Source: Bacteroidales bacterium KA00344
Lineage (GTDB): Bacteria > Bacteroidota > Bacteroidia > Bacteroidales > Bacteroidaceae
DNA: 64,000 nucleotides
NCBI GenBank assembly: GCA_001552765.1
Contig: KQ959425.1
Coordinates: 1 to 64,000 of the forward strand
Reading direction: 5' to 3'
Shown here: piece after piece, positions 34,854 through 43,606 of the stretch
How positions within the stretch are numbered: the first letter of the stretch is position 1
Layout of the letters: each line of letters begins with the position of its first letter
Made by a program: the position numbers and the translations under genes
Notes under the pieces: model-generated
Seen by the model: the letters and a program-made list of their open reading frames with translations, nothing else
Told to the model about the DNA's origin: nothing
Database searches by the model: none

Positions 34854-36131
34854 TTAGTCTATTTTCATAAATGATTCCATAAATTCACCCAGATGGAGTA
34901 GGCCGTATGCGCCTGATACACACGCCACTTCGTCATAACGTTGCACTGAGTCCGGCTCTATGCCCTTATGCCAAAACAGGAATGGCACCGGCTCAGAAAC
35001 GTGGGTACGAATTTCTATGGGTGTCGGGTGATCGGGCAGCACCGCGATACACACCGGCTCGTCCCATTGGCTCACCTCTTTATATATAGGCTCCACAATG
35101 CGGTGGTCCAGATATTCAATGGTGCGGAGTTTCAAATCCAAGTCGCCGTCGTGCCCGGCTTCATCGCTGGCCTCAAGATGAAGATATACGAAGTCCTGCT
35201 TGCGCAGCGCCTCAATGGCTGCAGCAACCTTACCCTCGTAATTGGTGTCGGCCAGTCCTGTGGATCCGGGCACCTTGATGATGTCCAGTCCCGCATAGTG
35301 GCCGATGCCCCGTATCAGGTCTACGGCCGAAATAACCGAGCCGGTCTTCACCTGCGGATAGTGTTGCATCAGGGTTTGCATACTTGGCCGATACCCCCCG
35401 CTCCAAGGCCAGATACTGTTGGCAGGGCGCTGGCCTTTGCGTTCCTTGTCTTGGTTGAATGGATGAGTGGATAGAAGTTTCTGTGATTTGAGTATCAGGT
35501 CGTTAAGCAAATCGGCTGTTTCCCTGCCCGACATTCTCACTTCGCCGGTCGGATTACCGTCAATCCCGAAGATTGGCTCGTGCACGTCTTCCCATCCTTT
35601 TTCGCTCTCAACCAGCAGTTTGCGCCATTCCTCGTTAGGATGGTCGTGAGGCGGAGCACACACCACGTGCTTGCTCGCACGCTTGATGACAAGCAGGTGG
35701 CGATATTGAATACCGGTTACAAAACGTATCTGCTCTGTACCAAGGTTGGCATTGAGGTAATCAATCAGCTTGTCGCCATTCTCCGTAGAGAGGTTTCCGC
35801 CGTTGTGAGTGATAATTGTTCCGTCTTTCAGCGTGATGAAGTTACATCTCATCGCCATGTCTTCAGGCTCCATGTCGTAGCCGATACTGGCTGCCTCAAG
35901 CGGTCCCCGACCTTCGTACACCTTATTCAGGTCGTAGCCTAAGATGGCCGTATTGGCAACCTCAGAGCCGGGATGAAATCCCTCAGGAATGGTCATCAGC
36001 CGTCCGCATCGCCCTTCACGGGCCATCCTGTCCATGTAAGGCGTGTCGGCAAACTGCAACAACGTCTTTCCGCCGAGCCTTTCCACAGCGTGATCGGCCA
36101 TGCCATCTCCCAATATAATAATGTGTTTCAT
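34854..36131 (-). CDS. Cofactor-independent phosphoglycerate-mutase-like protein, probable homoserine kinase
   Basis: About 425 residues from the ATG at 36131 (MKHIIILGDGMADHAVERLGG); the frame is open further upstream but that part lacks protein character and overlaps thrA. It belongs to the alkaline-phosphatase-superfamily ApgM group: the metal-binding IILGDGMAD opening, the NTAILGYDL motif and late HLEASDEAGHDGD with metal ligands are visible. No canonical thrB (GHMP) is present, although the operon encodes the enzymes before and after it. Related Bacteroides genes in the same place have been linked with homoserine kinase function, which I infer here. A true glycolytic mutase role is the alternative. 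Confidence 0.85.
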   Translation of the reverse strand: MKHIIILGDGMADHAVERLGGKTLLQFADTPYMDRMAREGRCGRLMTIPEGFHPGSEVANTAILGYDLNKVYEGRGPLEAASIGYDMEPEDMAMRCNFITLKDGTIITHNGGNLSTENGDKLIDYLNANLGTEQIRFVTGIQYRHLLVIKRASKHVVCAPPHDHPNEEWRKLLVESEKGWEDVHEPIFGIDGNPTGEVRMSGRETADLLNDLILKSQKLLSTHPFNQDKERKGQRPANSIWPWSGGYRPSMQTLMQHYPQVKTGSVISAVDLIRGIGHYAGLDIIKVPGSTGLADTNYEGKVAAAIEALRKQDFVYLHLEASDEAGHDGDLDLKLRTIEYLDHRIVEPIYKEVSQWDEPVCIAVLPDHPTPIEIRTHVSEPVPFLFWHKGIEPDSVQRYDEVACVSGAYGLLHLGEFMESFMKID

Positions 36132-36175
36132 TCTTTCATGTTTCTTGTTCCCAAGTAGGGAAATAAGGTGTTGCA

Positions 36176-38611
36176 TCAAATGTTTGCAATACTCATAATG
36201 TTGGCAAATACTCCGGCTGCCGTCACGCTTGCCCCGGCGCCATATCCTTGTATTTGCATGGGGTATTCTTTGTAGCGTTCGGTGGTGAGCATCACAATGT
36301 TGTTGCTCCCTTCCAGACGGTAGAATGGATGGTTGCGGTCTACAGCCTGCAATGCGACGCTTGTTTTTCCACCATCCATTGTGGCCACAAAACGCCATTT
36401 TTTGTCTTCAGCTTCGAGTTTCCTTCTTCGGGCTTCAAAGTCGGCGTCAAGCTGCGGCAGTTTTTTCCAGAAATCCTCTACAGACCCTTTAAAATATTCA
36501 TCGGGAACAAACAGCGACTTCTTTACGTCGGCCTGCTCCACACGATATCCTGCTTCGCGGGTCAGAATCACCAACTTGCGAATCACATCTATACCGCTCA
36601 GGTCAATGCGTGGGTCGGGTTCAGAATAGCCTTGTTTCTTAGCTCGCTTCACCGTTTCAGAGAAGGGAACGTCTGCTGATATTTCATTAAAGATAAAGTT
36701 TAACGTTCCACTCAAAACCGCCTTAATCTTAAGTATTCGGTCTCCGGAGTTTCTCAAGTCATTGATGGTGCCTATAATGGGCAGGCCGGCTCCGACATTG
36801 GTCTCGTAGAGAAACTTCACTCCACGTTCTAACGCCGTAGATTTCAAGTGTGCGTAGTTCTCAAATTCTGAGCTGGCAGCTATCTTGTTGGCTGTCACCA
36901 CACTGATATTGTGGCTTAGAAACGATTGATAGAGGGCTGCAATTTCCTTTGATGCTGTGCAATCCACGAAGACGGAATTAAAAATGTTCATCTTCAAAAT
37001 CCTGTCGCGCAGTTTTTCGGGATTGCTTGGCTCCGAAGTTTCGAGCAGTTCTCGATAGTTGTCGAGATCTACTCCGTCGCGAGAGAGGATGGCTCGCTTT
37101 GAACTGGCAATGCCCACCACATTGAGTTTCAGGCGCGAGTGTTCTTTCAGTTCTTCGTATTGTGACCTGATTTGCTCAATGAGTTTGCCGCCCACCGTAC
37201 CAATACCGCATATAAACACGTTGAGCACGTTGTATTCTGAAAGGAAGAATGAGTCGTGGAGCACGTTCAGCGATTTGCGGAGATATTGCGAATCGACTAC
37301 AAAAGAGATGTTGGTTTCCGACGCTCCCTGCGCACAAGCGATGACTGAAATACCGCTTCGGCCCAATGTGCCAAACAGTTTGCCGGCAATACCCGGTGTG
37401 TGTTTCATGTTCTCGCCGACAATAGCGACAGTAGCCAGATTGCTTTCGGCGTGCATGGGGAACATGGCTCCGTCTTCGATTTCGGCTTCAAATTCTTTGT
37501 TCAGCACGCCCATTGCCTCATCGGCATCTTCGTCGCGTACACCGATAGAAGTAGAATTTTCCGACGAAGCCTGCGACACGAGGAACACACTGATGCCGTT
37601 GTCGGCCAAAGCCGTGAAGATGCGGCGGTTTACACCGATGACGCCGACCATCGAAAGACCCGATACCGTGATGAGCGTGGTACCCTTGATGCTCGAAATT
37701 CCCTTAATAGCCTTGCGGTCGTTTTCCACCTTTTTCTTGATAACCGTACCCGGATTTTCAGGGTTGAAGGTGTTTTTTACGCGGATGGGAATATTCTTGA
37801 TGCAAACCGGATAGATGGTTGGCGGATAAACCACTTTAGCTCCGAAGTTGCAAAGCTCCATTGCTTCTATATAGCTTAGTTCGTCGATAGTGTAGGCCGA
37901 GCGAATAACTTTGGGATCGGCCGTCATGAATCCGTCCACGTCGGTCCAGATCTCGAGTGACTCCGCATTCAGGGCGGCGGCTATAACCGATGCCGTATAG
38001 TCGGAACCACCACGTCCGAGATCGGTGATTTCGCCCGTATCCCTGTCGGAGGCAATAAATCCCGGCACAAGCGATATGCGTGGTAAATCCTCAAAAGCAG
38101 CTTTCACCAACTTGGTACTCAACTCACTGTCGAGGTTGTTCTTGCCGTTCAAGGGCTCGGTTTTGATAAACTCCCTCGAGTCGAACCATTTAGAGCCTCG
38201 AACGAGCGTAGCAACAATATTGGAGCTCAGACGCTCACCATAGCTCACGATGGCGTCTTGTGTTTTTTTACTTAAATCATGAATGAGATATACTCCGAAA
38301 TAAATGGACTGGAGTTGTTCGAAAAGGGCGTCTACCTTATTAAATAAAGATTCGCGGTCGTGGGTGTCTGTGATAATGGTATCGATCAGTTTATGGTGTC
38401 GGTTCACCATATCCTGAAAGGAATTTTTCCAACTTTCGTCACCCTCTACTGCCATTTGCGATGTGGCAATAAGTTTATCGGTGATTCCACCTAAGGCACT
38501 GACTACTACAATAATCGGCTGGCGACGTGCCTCGTTTTCTACAATGCGTTTTAAGCTGAGAATGCTCTTTACGGAACCTACTGATGTTCCGCCAAATTTC
38601 AGTACTTTCAT
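36176..38611 (-). CDS. thrA: Bifunctional aspartokinase / homoserine dehydrogenase
   Basis: An 811-residue fusion from the ATG at 38611 (MKVLKFGGTSVGS); an in-frame TTG one codon earlier is not preferred. Residues about 1-300 are the aspartokinase (KFGGTSVG, LGRGGSDYTA), about 310-450 the paired ACT domains that usually bind threonine, and about 465-811 the homoserine dehydrogenase (ICGIGTVGGKLIEQI NAD-binding; later GYSEPDPRIDLSGIDVIRK). It catalyses the first and third steps from aspartate to threonine. It leads the thr operon, with 44 bases to the next gene. A six-codon ORF overlaps its start. Confidence 0.96.
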   Translation of the reverse strand: MKVLKFGGTSVGSVKSILSLKRIVENEARRQPIIVVVSALGGITDKLIATSQMAVEGDESWKNSFQDMVNRHHKLIDTIITDTHDRESLFNKVDALFEQLQSIYFGVYLIHDLSKKTQDAIVSYGERLSSNIVATLVRGSKWFDSREFIKTEPLNGKNNLDSELSTKLVKAAFEDLPRISLVPGFIASDRDTGEITDLGRGGSDYTASVIAAALNAESLEIWTDVDGFMTADPKVIRSAYTIDELSYIEAMELCNFGAKVVYPPTIYPVCIKNIPIRVKNTFNPENPGTVIKKKVENDRKAIKGISSIKGTTLITVSGLSMVGVIGVNRRIFTALADNGISVFLVSQASSENSTSIGVRDEDADEAMGVLNKEFEAEIEDGAMFPMHAESNLATVAIVGENMKHTPGIAGKLFGTLGRSGISVIACAQGASETNISFVVDSQYLRKSLNVLHDSFFLSEYNVLNVFICGIGTVGGKLIEQIRSQYEELKEHSRLKLNVVGIASSKRAILSRDGVDLDNYRELLETSEPSNPEKLRDRILKMNIFNSVFVDCTASKEIAALYQSFLSHNISVVTANKIAASSEFENYAHLKSTALERGVKFLYETNVGAGLPIIGTINDLRNSGDRILKIKAVLSGTLNFIFNEISADVPFSETVKRAKKQGYSEPDPRIDLSGIDVIRKLVILTREAGYRVEQADVKKSLFVPDEYFKGSVEDFWKKLPQLDADFEARRRKLEAEDKKWRFVATMDGGKTSVALQAVDRNHPFYRLEGSNNIVMLTTERYKEYPMQIQGYGAGASVTAAGVFANIMSIANI

Positions 38612-38631
38612 CAATATGATATTTTAGTCAT
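38611..38631 (-). promoter_or_regulatory. Six-codon leader ORF overlapping the thrA start
   Basis: ATG ACT AAA ATA TCA TAT TGA on the minus strand (38631-38611) ends so that its TGA shares the A with the thrA ATG (TGATG). This could couple translation; it has one Thr codon and might be chance. A short hairpin (CCCTG, CAGGG; 38641-38657) lies just upstream in the leader. Confidence 0.3.
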
Positions 38632-38677
38632 GTAATGCCACCCCTGAGACAAACAGGGCCGAAGCAAAACTTAGCTG

Positions 38678-38708
38678 CAAAAATAACAATTATTATAATG
38701 ATGTCCAA
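38678..38708 (-). promoter_or_regulatory. Promoter of the threonine operon
   Basis: TTGG (38705-38708) is followed after 19 bases by TATTTTTG (38678-38685) on the minus strand. The transcript leader before thrA would be about 60 bases. Confidence 0.55.
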
Positions 38709-38911
38709 CTAAAATGGTTGCAAAATATTGGTTTTATTGAATATTTGCCTACAAATTGTAGTTTCATATTCTTTTGATGTACATTTTGATAGTTTTAAAG
38801 GAAATATTACAGGCTTTTGAATAATACAGTCGGAGGTGTCATTATTAAACATTGAATTTACATGACAAAAGGGTCTTTAATTTTCGCTTATTTTTAAAAG
38901 ACATGAACTTG

Positions 38912-38975
38912 TTTTCAAATACGCGAAAATTGAGCGCATTTTCCAACTTTCTGATACTCACCAGATTAGCGGATT
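38912..38975 (+). repeat. Shared flanking module B-like segment, copy 2
   Basis: Contains TTTTCAAATACGCGAAAATT, then TGAGCGCATTTTCC and CTGATACTCACCAGATT. The first part resembles 12647-12668, and the second resembles 12563-12603 (TTGAGCGCAATTT to CTGTTAGTCAGTAAATT), although the two parts appear in swapped order relative to locus 1. Confidence 0.5.
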
Positions 38976-39015
38976 TTAGGTTGAAGTTGACCGGTTTTGA
39001 ACAAAAAATCGGCTT

Positions 39016-39125
39016 CAATTATATATCTAATCGCACTATGATTAGGGCTTAGGGATGAGGCGGTTAGCGTATAACCATGTTGCGATTAGGGCTTATCCAT
39101 GATGGGAAAAGGCCTTCACGGCAAC
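39016..39125 (+). repeat. 22-base-period degenerate repeat array, locus 2
   Basis: Units start at 39038, 39060, 39082 and 39104, each exactly 22 bases: openings ATGATTAGGGCTTAG, GCGGTTAGCGTATAA, GCGATTAGGGCTTAT, GGGAAAAGGCCTTCA. The preceding 22 bases (39016-39037) read as an inverted unit (complement begins AGTGCGATTAGATAT). It matches the arrays at 12.4 and 59.1 kb in period and core. Confidence 0.8.
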
Positions 39126-39202
39126 ATCGGCATGTTTTTATTTGTCAAAATTTAGAAAAAAATCGCTTATTCTTTAAATTTCAGATGCTATAATGTCAGT
39201 AG

Positions 39203-39251
39203 AAAAAAGCCCCTTTTTTGTGACTTTTTAATGACATAACGGGCTGTTTTT
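39203..39251 (-). terminator. Weak terminator-like hairpin after the small lipoprotein gene
   Basis: AGCCC (39208-39212) and GGGCT (39241-39245) pair, with A- and T-runs outside them. It follows the stop at 39273 by about 22 bases. The stem is short, so confidence is limited. Confidence 0.35.
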
Positions 39252-39272
39252 GATGTCCGGCTTTCGTGAGGA

Positions 39273-39686
39273 CTATTTGTAGTCTTTGGGGGTGAAAGTG
39301 ACTTCATACAACACTTCCTTAGTCTTTTCAGAATGTATGACGTAGTGGAAGTTGTAGCCCTTGTCTTTATAGGCCTTGCTGCCGGTGTTGCTGATAAGCT
39401 CGTTGCGCAGCGCCTCCTTGATCCTCGACTGCATCTTATTAACAGCCTGACTGTCGTCGGCAGCACCGGTAAATCTGTAATAATAATTGAAAGTCAATGT
39501 GGAACGGTCGAAAGTGACACTGTCTGTGCGCTGCATATTCTGCACGGGGGTAGGGCAATAGCGCTCAGTAAAAGCCTTTGCTTCTTTCTCGGCACGATCT
39601 TCCAGTGTGTCGTGTTTGCAGGAGGATAAGGCGACAACAGAAATAAATATCAATACGAATGCGAAGGGATGAAAATATTTTTTCAT
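39273..39686 (-). CDS. Small lipoprotein of unknown function
   Basis: About 137 residues from the ATG at 39686. A lipoprotein signal peptide (MKKYFHPFAFVLIFISVVALSSC) has the lipobox ALSSC, giving an N-terminal Cys and a likely periplasmic or outer-membrane location. The mature part has a charged helix (DTLEDRAEKEAKAFTERYCP) and then alternating hydrophobic/aromatic strands (LTFNYYYRFTG, YNFHYVIHSEKTKEVLYEVTF), suggestive of a compact alpha/beta domain. No named family is recognised. It is transcribed divergently from lepA. Confidence 0.75.
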   Translation of the reverse strand: MKKYFHPFAFVLIFISVVALSSCKHDTLEDRAEKEAKAFTERYCPTPVQNMQRTDSVTFDRSTLTFNYYYRFTGAADDSQAVNKMQSRIKEALRNELISNTGSKAYKDKGYNFHYVIHSEKTKEVLYEVTFTPKDYK

Positions 39687-39758
39687 TTGATGACGTATAA
39701 TTTTTTGCAAAGATAGTAAAAAAACGAAGTATCACGGTTTGATATGTTATCTTTTTTG

Positions 39759-39780
39759 TATCTTTGCAGAAGATAGGCTG
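39759..39780 (+). promoter_or_regulatory. Promoter-like cassette upstream of lepA, copy 1
   Basis: A 22-base segment beginning TATCTTTGCAGAAGATAGG contains a TAnnTTTG -7 box and is repeated 66 bases downstream with one difference. Confidence 0.6.
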
Positions 39781-39824
39781 CACTCGGCAATTCGAAAGTA
39801 AACTTTCATTGCGCTCGTTTGTGT

Positions 39825-39846
39825 TATCTTTGCAAAAGATAGGCTG
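39825..39846 (+). promoter_or_regulatory. Promoter-like cassette upstream of lepA, copy 2
   Basis: A second copy beginning TATCTTTGCAAAAGATAGG, 95 bases before the lepA ATG. Between the copies lies a small inverted repeat (GAAAGT, ACTTTC). Tandem promoters, or one promoter within a repeated element, are both possible. Confidence 0.6.
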
Positions 39847-39919
39847 GGGCTGTCAATGAAAACGAAAATGAATTGATTGGGTTTAAAAGGCTATCGCTAA
39901 AGAAGATTTATTATCATTC

Positions 39920-41701
39920 ATGAAACATATAAGAAACTTTTGCATTATTGCACATATAGATCACGGAAAGTCGACCTTGGCTGACCGTATGTTGGAATAC
40001 ACCGGGACGGTTGCGATAACCGAGAATCAGGTGTTGGACAATATGGATTTGGAACGAGAGCGCGGCATTACCATCAAGAGCCATGCCATCCAGATGGAGC
40101 ATGAACTTGATGGAGAAAGGTATATGCTGAATTTGATCGACACTCCGGGACACGTAGACTTCAGTTATGAAGTGTCGCGCAGTATTGCAGCGTGCGAAGG
40201 TGCCTTGTTGGTGGTGGATGCTACACAGGGAGTTCAGGCCCAGACAATATCGAACCTTTACATGGCCATCGACCACGATTTGGAGATTATCCCCGTTATC
40301 AATAAGATAGATATGCCCAATGCGATGCCTGAAGAGGTGGAAGACGAAATTGTGGAACTCATTGGGTGCGATAGGTCTGAAATCATACGCGCCAGCGGCA
40401 AGACGGGAGAGGGTGTAGACAAGGTTATAGAGGCCGTAATCAAGAGAATTCCGGCACCGGTCGGAGATGTCTCAGAGCCATTGCAGGCTTTGATTTTCGA
40501 CTCTGTCTTTAATCCTTTTCGTGGCATTATCACGATTTGTAAGATTGTAAATGGGAAAATTCACCAAGGCGACAAGGTGAAGTTTGTGCAAACCGGAATG
40601 GAATACGACGCCGATGAGGTGGGAGTGCTCAAACTACAGATGGAGCCTCACAAGACCTTGGCTGCCGGCGAAGTGGGTTATATTATATCCGGTATCAAGG
40701 ATGCGACAGAGGTGAAAGTGGGAGACACGGTCACTCATACGGAAAGGCCTTGCTCTAAAGCCATTTCCGGTTTTCAGGAAGTGAAACCGATGGTGTTTGC
40801 GGGAGTGTACCCGATAGACCCGGCTGAATATGAAAACCTCAGGGCGTCGTTGGAAAAACTTCAGCTTAACGATGCTTCTCTGACGTTCATGCCCGAATCA
40901 TCGCAGGCGCTGGGCTTTGGATTCCGCTGTGGTTTTCTGGGCCTGCTCCACATGGAAATAGTGCAGGAACGACTGGGACGGGAATTCAATACGGAGGTTA
41001 TCACGACTGTTCCAAACGTGTCGTACAAAGTACACGACAAGTTGGGTAATGTTACAGAGGTGCATAATCCGAGTGAATTGCCTGAGGTGACAAAGATAGA
41101 GTTTATTGAAGAGCCTTATATCAAGGCCAACATTATCACCTCTGCCGACTATTATGGTCCTATTATCAAACTGTGCCTGGACAAGCGTGGCGAATTGGTT
41201 AATGAACAATATGTTTCCGGCAACCGAGTGGAACTCCATCTGATGATGCCGCTTGGAGAAATTGTGATAGACTTTTATGACAAGCTTAAATCAATTTCGA
41301 AGGGGTATGCGTCATTCGATTACACGATAGACAGCTATAGACCTTCCAAGCTGATCAAACTTGATATATTGCTCAACGGCGACTCCGTGGACGCGCTGTC
41401 CACACTGACCCACTTTGACAATGCCACTTCGTTTGGTCGCAAGATGTGTGTGAAACTGAAAGAGCTGATACCGCGTCAGCAATTCGACATAGCTATCCAG
41501 GCTGCTATCGGCGCCAAAATCATAGCCCGCGAGACCGTGAAACAAATACGTAAGGACGTGTTGGCCAAATGCTATGGTGGAGATGTCAGCCGAAAGCGAA
41601 AACTGCTTGAAAAGCAAAAAAAGGGAAAGAAGCGCATGAAACAAATCGGTAATGTGCAGGTTCCGCAAAATGCTTTCCTTGCTGTGTTGAAGCTGGATTG
41701 A
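39920..41701 (+). CDS. lepA: Elongation factor 4 (LepA)
   Basis: A 593-residue ribosome-associated GTPase that acts on stalled or pre-translocation ribosomes and in 30S biogenesis. GTPase motifs: AHIDHGKST near 11-19, DTPGH near 76-80, NKID near 130. EF-G-like domains follow, and the LepA-specific C-terminal domain ends [25 protein letters not shown]. Length matches the family. The crp-like gene follows after 38 bases with no hairpin, so cotranscription is plausible. Confidence 0.98.
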   Translation: MKHIRNFCIIAHIDHGKSTLADRMLEYTGTVAITENQVLDNMDLERERGITIKSHAIQMEHELDGERYMLNLIDTPGHVDFSYEVSRSIAACEGALLVVDATQGVQAQTISNLYMAIDHDLEIIPVINKIDMPNAMPEEVEDEIVELIGCDRSEIIRASGKTGEGVDKVIEAVIKRIPAPVGDVSEPLQALIFDSVFNPFRGIITICKIVNGKIHQGDKVKFVQTGMEYDADEVGVLKLQMEPHKTLAAGEVGYIISGIKDATEVKVGDTVTHTERPCSKAISGFQEVKPMVFAGVYPIDPAEYENLRASLEKLQLNDASLTFMPESSQALGFGFRCGFLGLLHMEIVQERLGREFNTEVITTVPNVSYKVHDKLGNVTEVHNPSELPEVTKIEFIEEPYIKANIITSADYYGPIIKLCLDKRGELVNEQYVSGNRVELHLMMPLGEIVIDFYDKLKSISKGYASFDYTIDSYRPSKLIKLDILLNGDSVDALSTLTHFDNATSFGRKMCVKLKELIPRQQFDIAIQAAIGAKIIARETVKQIRKDVLAKCYGGDVSRKRKLLEKQKKGKKRMKQIGNVQVPQNAFLAVLKLD

Positions 41702-41739
41702 TCAATAGTCTATTAATTACTCCTAATATTATTAACTGA

Positions 41740-42336
41740 ATGGAAAAGTTACAGACCACCACCCGCGATATAGCGCGTGAGTTAGCTCGAAAATACAGTA
41801 CGATGACCCATGAAGAACTTGATATTCTGGAGAGTATTCTGGTTCCCAAGAGATATGCTAAAGGAGAGATCATTCTTGCCGAAGGTGAGGTGTGTGAGGA
41901 AATATCATATATCGACAAAGGCCTTATCAGGCAGTTTTACTACAAGAATGACAAAGAACTGACAGAGCATATCGGAGCTGATGGCGAGATATTCATGTGT
42001 ATTGAGAGTCTCTTTAAGGAGGAAAAGACATATTTGCAGGTTGAAGCATTGGAGCCGACTACGGTGTATGCGCTTCCCAAAATGCGTTTGGAACAAGTGG
42101 CTCTGCACAATGTGAATATCCAGATTCTGTATAGAAAGATTCTTGAGGAAAGCCTTATTATTTCTCAAATTCATGCTGATTTGGTGAGATTTGAGACCGC
42201 GCAAAATAGGTATTTGCGACTTTGCAAAATGAAGCCGCAGGTGGTGTTGCGTGCCCCTTTGCTCTATATTGCCAGCTATCTGCAAATGACACCGGAAACT
42301 TTAAGTAGGGTTAGGGCAGCTACCGTGATGGGGTAG
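41740..42336 (+). CDS. Crp/Fnr-family transcriptional regulator
   Basis: A 198-residue regulator with an N-terminal cyclic-nucleotide-binding-like beta-roll (about 20-130; VPKRYAKGEIILAEGEVCEEISYIDKGLIR) and a short C-terminal helix-turn-helix (APLLYIASYLQMTPETLSRVRA). No Cys cluster for Fe-S sensing and no canonical cAMP-binding RS motif is seen, so the effector is unknown. It resembles Bacteroidetes Crp/Fnr proteins of about 190-200 residues. It ends at a strong terminator. Confidence 0.92.
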   Translation: MEKLQTTTRDIARELARKYSTMTHEELDILESILVPKRYAKGEIILAEGEVCEEISYIDKGLIRQFYYKNDKELTEHIGADGEIFMCIESLFKEEKTYLQVEALEPTTVYALPKMRLEQVALHNVNIQILYRKILEESLIISQIHADLVRFETAQNRYLRLCKMKPQVVLRAPLLYIASYLQMTPETLSRVRAATVMG

Positions 42337-42462
42337 GTGGTCGCAGGTTACACCGATCTGAAGCAAGTTAAACGTCAGAACAACCGCACAGTAGGGCAAT
42401 TTGAGATAAAAAACGATTCTATTTCTTAACGAAACATCCTGCACATTTGGTTAATATGATAA

Positions 42463-42494
42463 AACGCTCGCAAGCCTTGCAGCTTGCGAGCGTT
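42463..42494. terminator. Bidirectional terminator between crp-like gene and manA
   Basis: A perfect 13-base-pair stem (AACGCTCGCAAGC with GCTTGCGAGCGTT, loop CTTGCA), flanked by A and T runs, between convergent genes. Confidence 0.88.
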
Positions 42495-42552
42495 CTTAAT
42501 TAGTCAATACGCTATGGCCTATAACTCAGTGACCAAAGTTTATAGTGTTGAA

Positions 42553-43599
42553 TTAGAGTGTTTTGCTATTGTCTATATAGGCTTCAAGAAGCTGTGATTT
42601 CTTCTCCTTGTTGTCTGCTATGATTTCAAAATCGGCAACCGAGGCAGGTATCAATGCACTGTAGCCCTCTTTCAACGTCACTTCCTCATTGGTACATTTC
42701 AATCGAATACGACAGTCGCCATGCATACACATCAGGATTACAAAGCTGTCACATGCTTTCAAATCATGATGGAAGTTGCCATCGACATCCGTGACACACA
42801 CATTGAAAAAAGAACTTTCCACGATCGGGTTTGCCTTACCCTTTTGATAGGTATATTCCGTCCGATAGTTGTCTTTTACTTTGTAGTCTAATGCTTCGGC
42901 TGCCTGTTCGGTATGCAGTTCACGAGGTTTGCCGTCCATCCCGGGACGATTATAGTCAAATATGCGATAGGTGACGTCGCTGCTCTGCTGTATTTCTGCC
43001 AACAATATGCCGCTTCCGATAGCGTGTACACGTCCTGCCGGCAGATAAAACACGTCTCCGGCCTTAACCTCATGCTTGGCCAACACCTCTGTAATGGTGC
43101 CTTCTGCAATGCGTCGTCTGTATTCTTCAACAGCCTCCTCGCGATTTTCAGGACGCGCATAGTTCTCATCATGAGCCATAGGTTTGCTGAAACCGGAATA
43201 AAGGAAGGCGCCCGGCTTGGCATCGATGATATACCACATTTCGGTTTTTCCGCGTTTACCATACAGTCGTTTCGCCATCTCATCATTGGGATGCACCTGA
43301 ATGGAAAGATCGCGCTGAGCATCAATAAACTTGGCCAACAGTGGCAACTGGTTGTCATATTGACGTGCAACGGCCTTACCCAAGATCTCTTCCGGCAACT
43401 CATTGATGACCGATACCAAATCGCGTCCCCTGAATGTTCCATTGGCAATGATGTTCACGCTTGATGGTACTGCGCTAACCTCCCATGATTCACCAATGGG
43501 TTTGCCCTCGTCGGGAAGCCCCTTCCACTTTGCGATCTTGTCTCCGCCCCATATAATGGAATGTAGGTTAGACTCGAAAAGAAATGGGTATAATTTCAT
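42553..43599 (-). CDS. manA: Mannose-6-phosphate isomerase (class I-like, short form)
   Basis: A 348-residue cupin isomerase interconverting fructose-6-P and mannose-6-P. Visible features are the opening LYPFLFESNLHSIIWGG, IQVHPNDEMAKRLYGKRGKTEMWYI with metal-binding His/Glu, and FYLPAGRVHAIGSGILLAEIQQSSDVTYR with the second metal His. Length fits the bacterial ManA of Firmicutes and Bacteroidetes. It is 7 bases after manC and the last of rfbB-manC-manA, feeding mannose-6-P towards GDP-mannose. Confidence 0.95.
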   Translation of the reverse strand: MKLYPFLFESNLHSIIWGGDKIAKWKGLPDEGKPIGESWEVSAVPSSVNIIANGTFRGRDLVSVINELPEEILGKAVARQYDNQLPLLAKFIDAQRDLSIQVHPNDEMAKRLYGKRGKTEMWYIIDAKPGAFLYSGFSKPMAHDENYARPENREEAVEEYRRRIAEGTITEVLAKHEVKAGDVFYLPAGRVHAIGSGILLAEIQQSSDVTYRIFDYNRPGMDGKPRELHTEQAAEALDYKVKDNYRTEYTYQKGKANPIVESSFFNVCVTDVDGNFHHDLKACDSFVILMCMHGDCRIRLKCTNEEVTLKEGYSALIPASVADFEIIADNKEKKSQLLEAYIDNSKTL

Positions 43600-43606
43600 G
43601 CTTGTT

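Larger units (their letters stand above)
38709..39201. other. Repeat-bearing spacer upstream of the thr operon
   Basis: About 490 bases without a credible gene. It holds a shared module at 38912-38975 and a 22-base-period array at 39016-39125. AT-rich sequence fills the remainder. Confidence 0.6.

Noticed and set aside
36132-36398. N-terminal extension of the phosphoglycerate-mutase-like gene
   Set aside because: The upstream codons overlap the end of thrA, lack protein character, and the family start matches the ATG at 36131.
42888-43448. 186-codon open frame within manA on the same strand
   Set aside because: It overlaps the manA coding frame in another register and has no recognisable domain.
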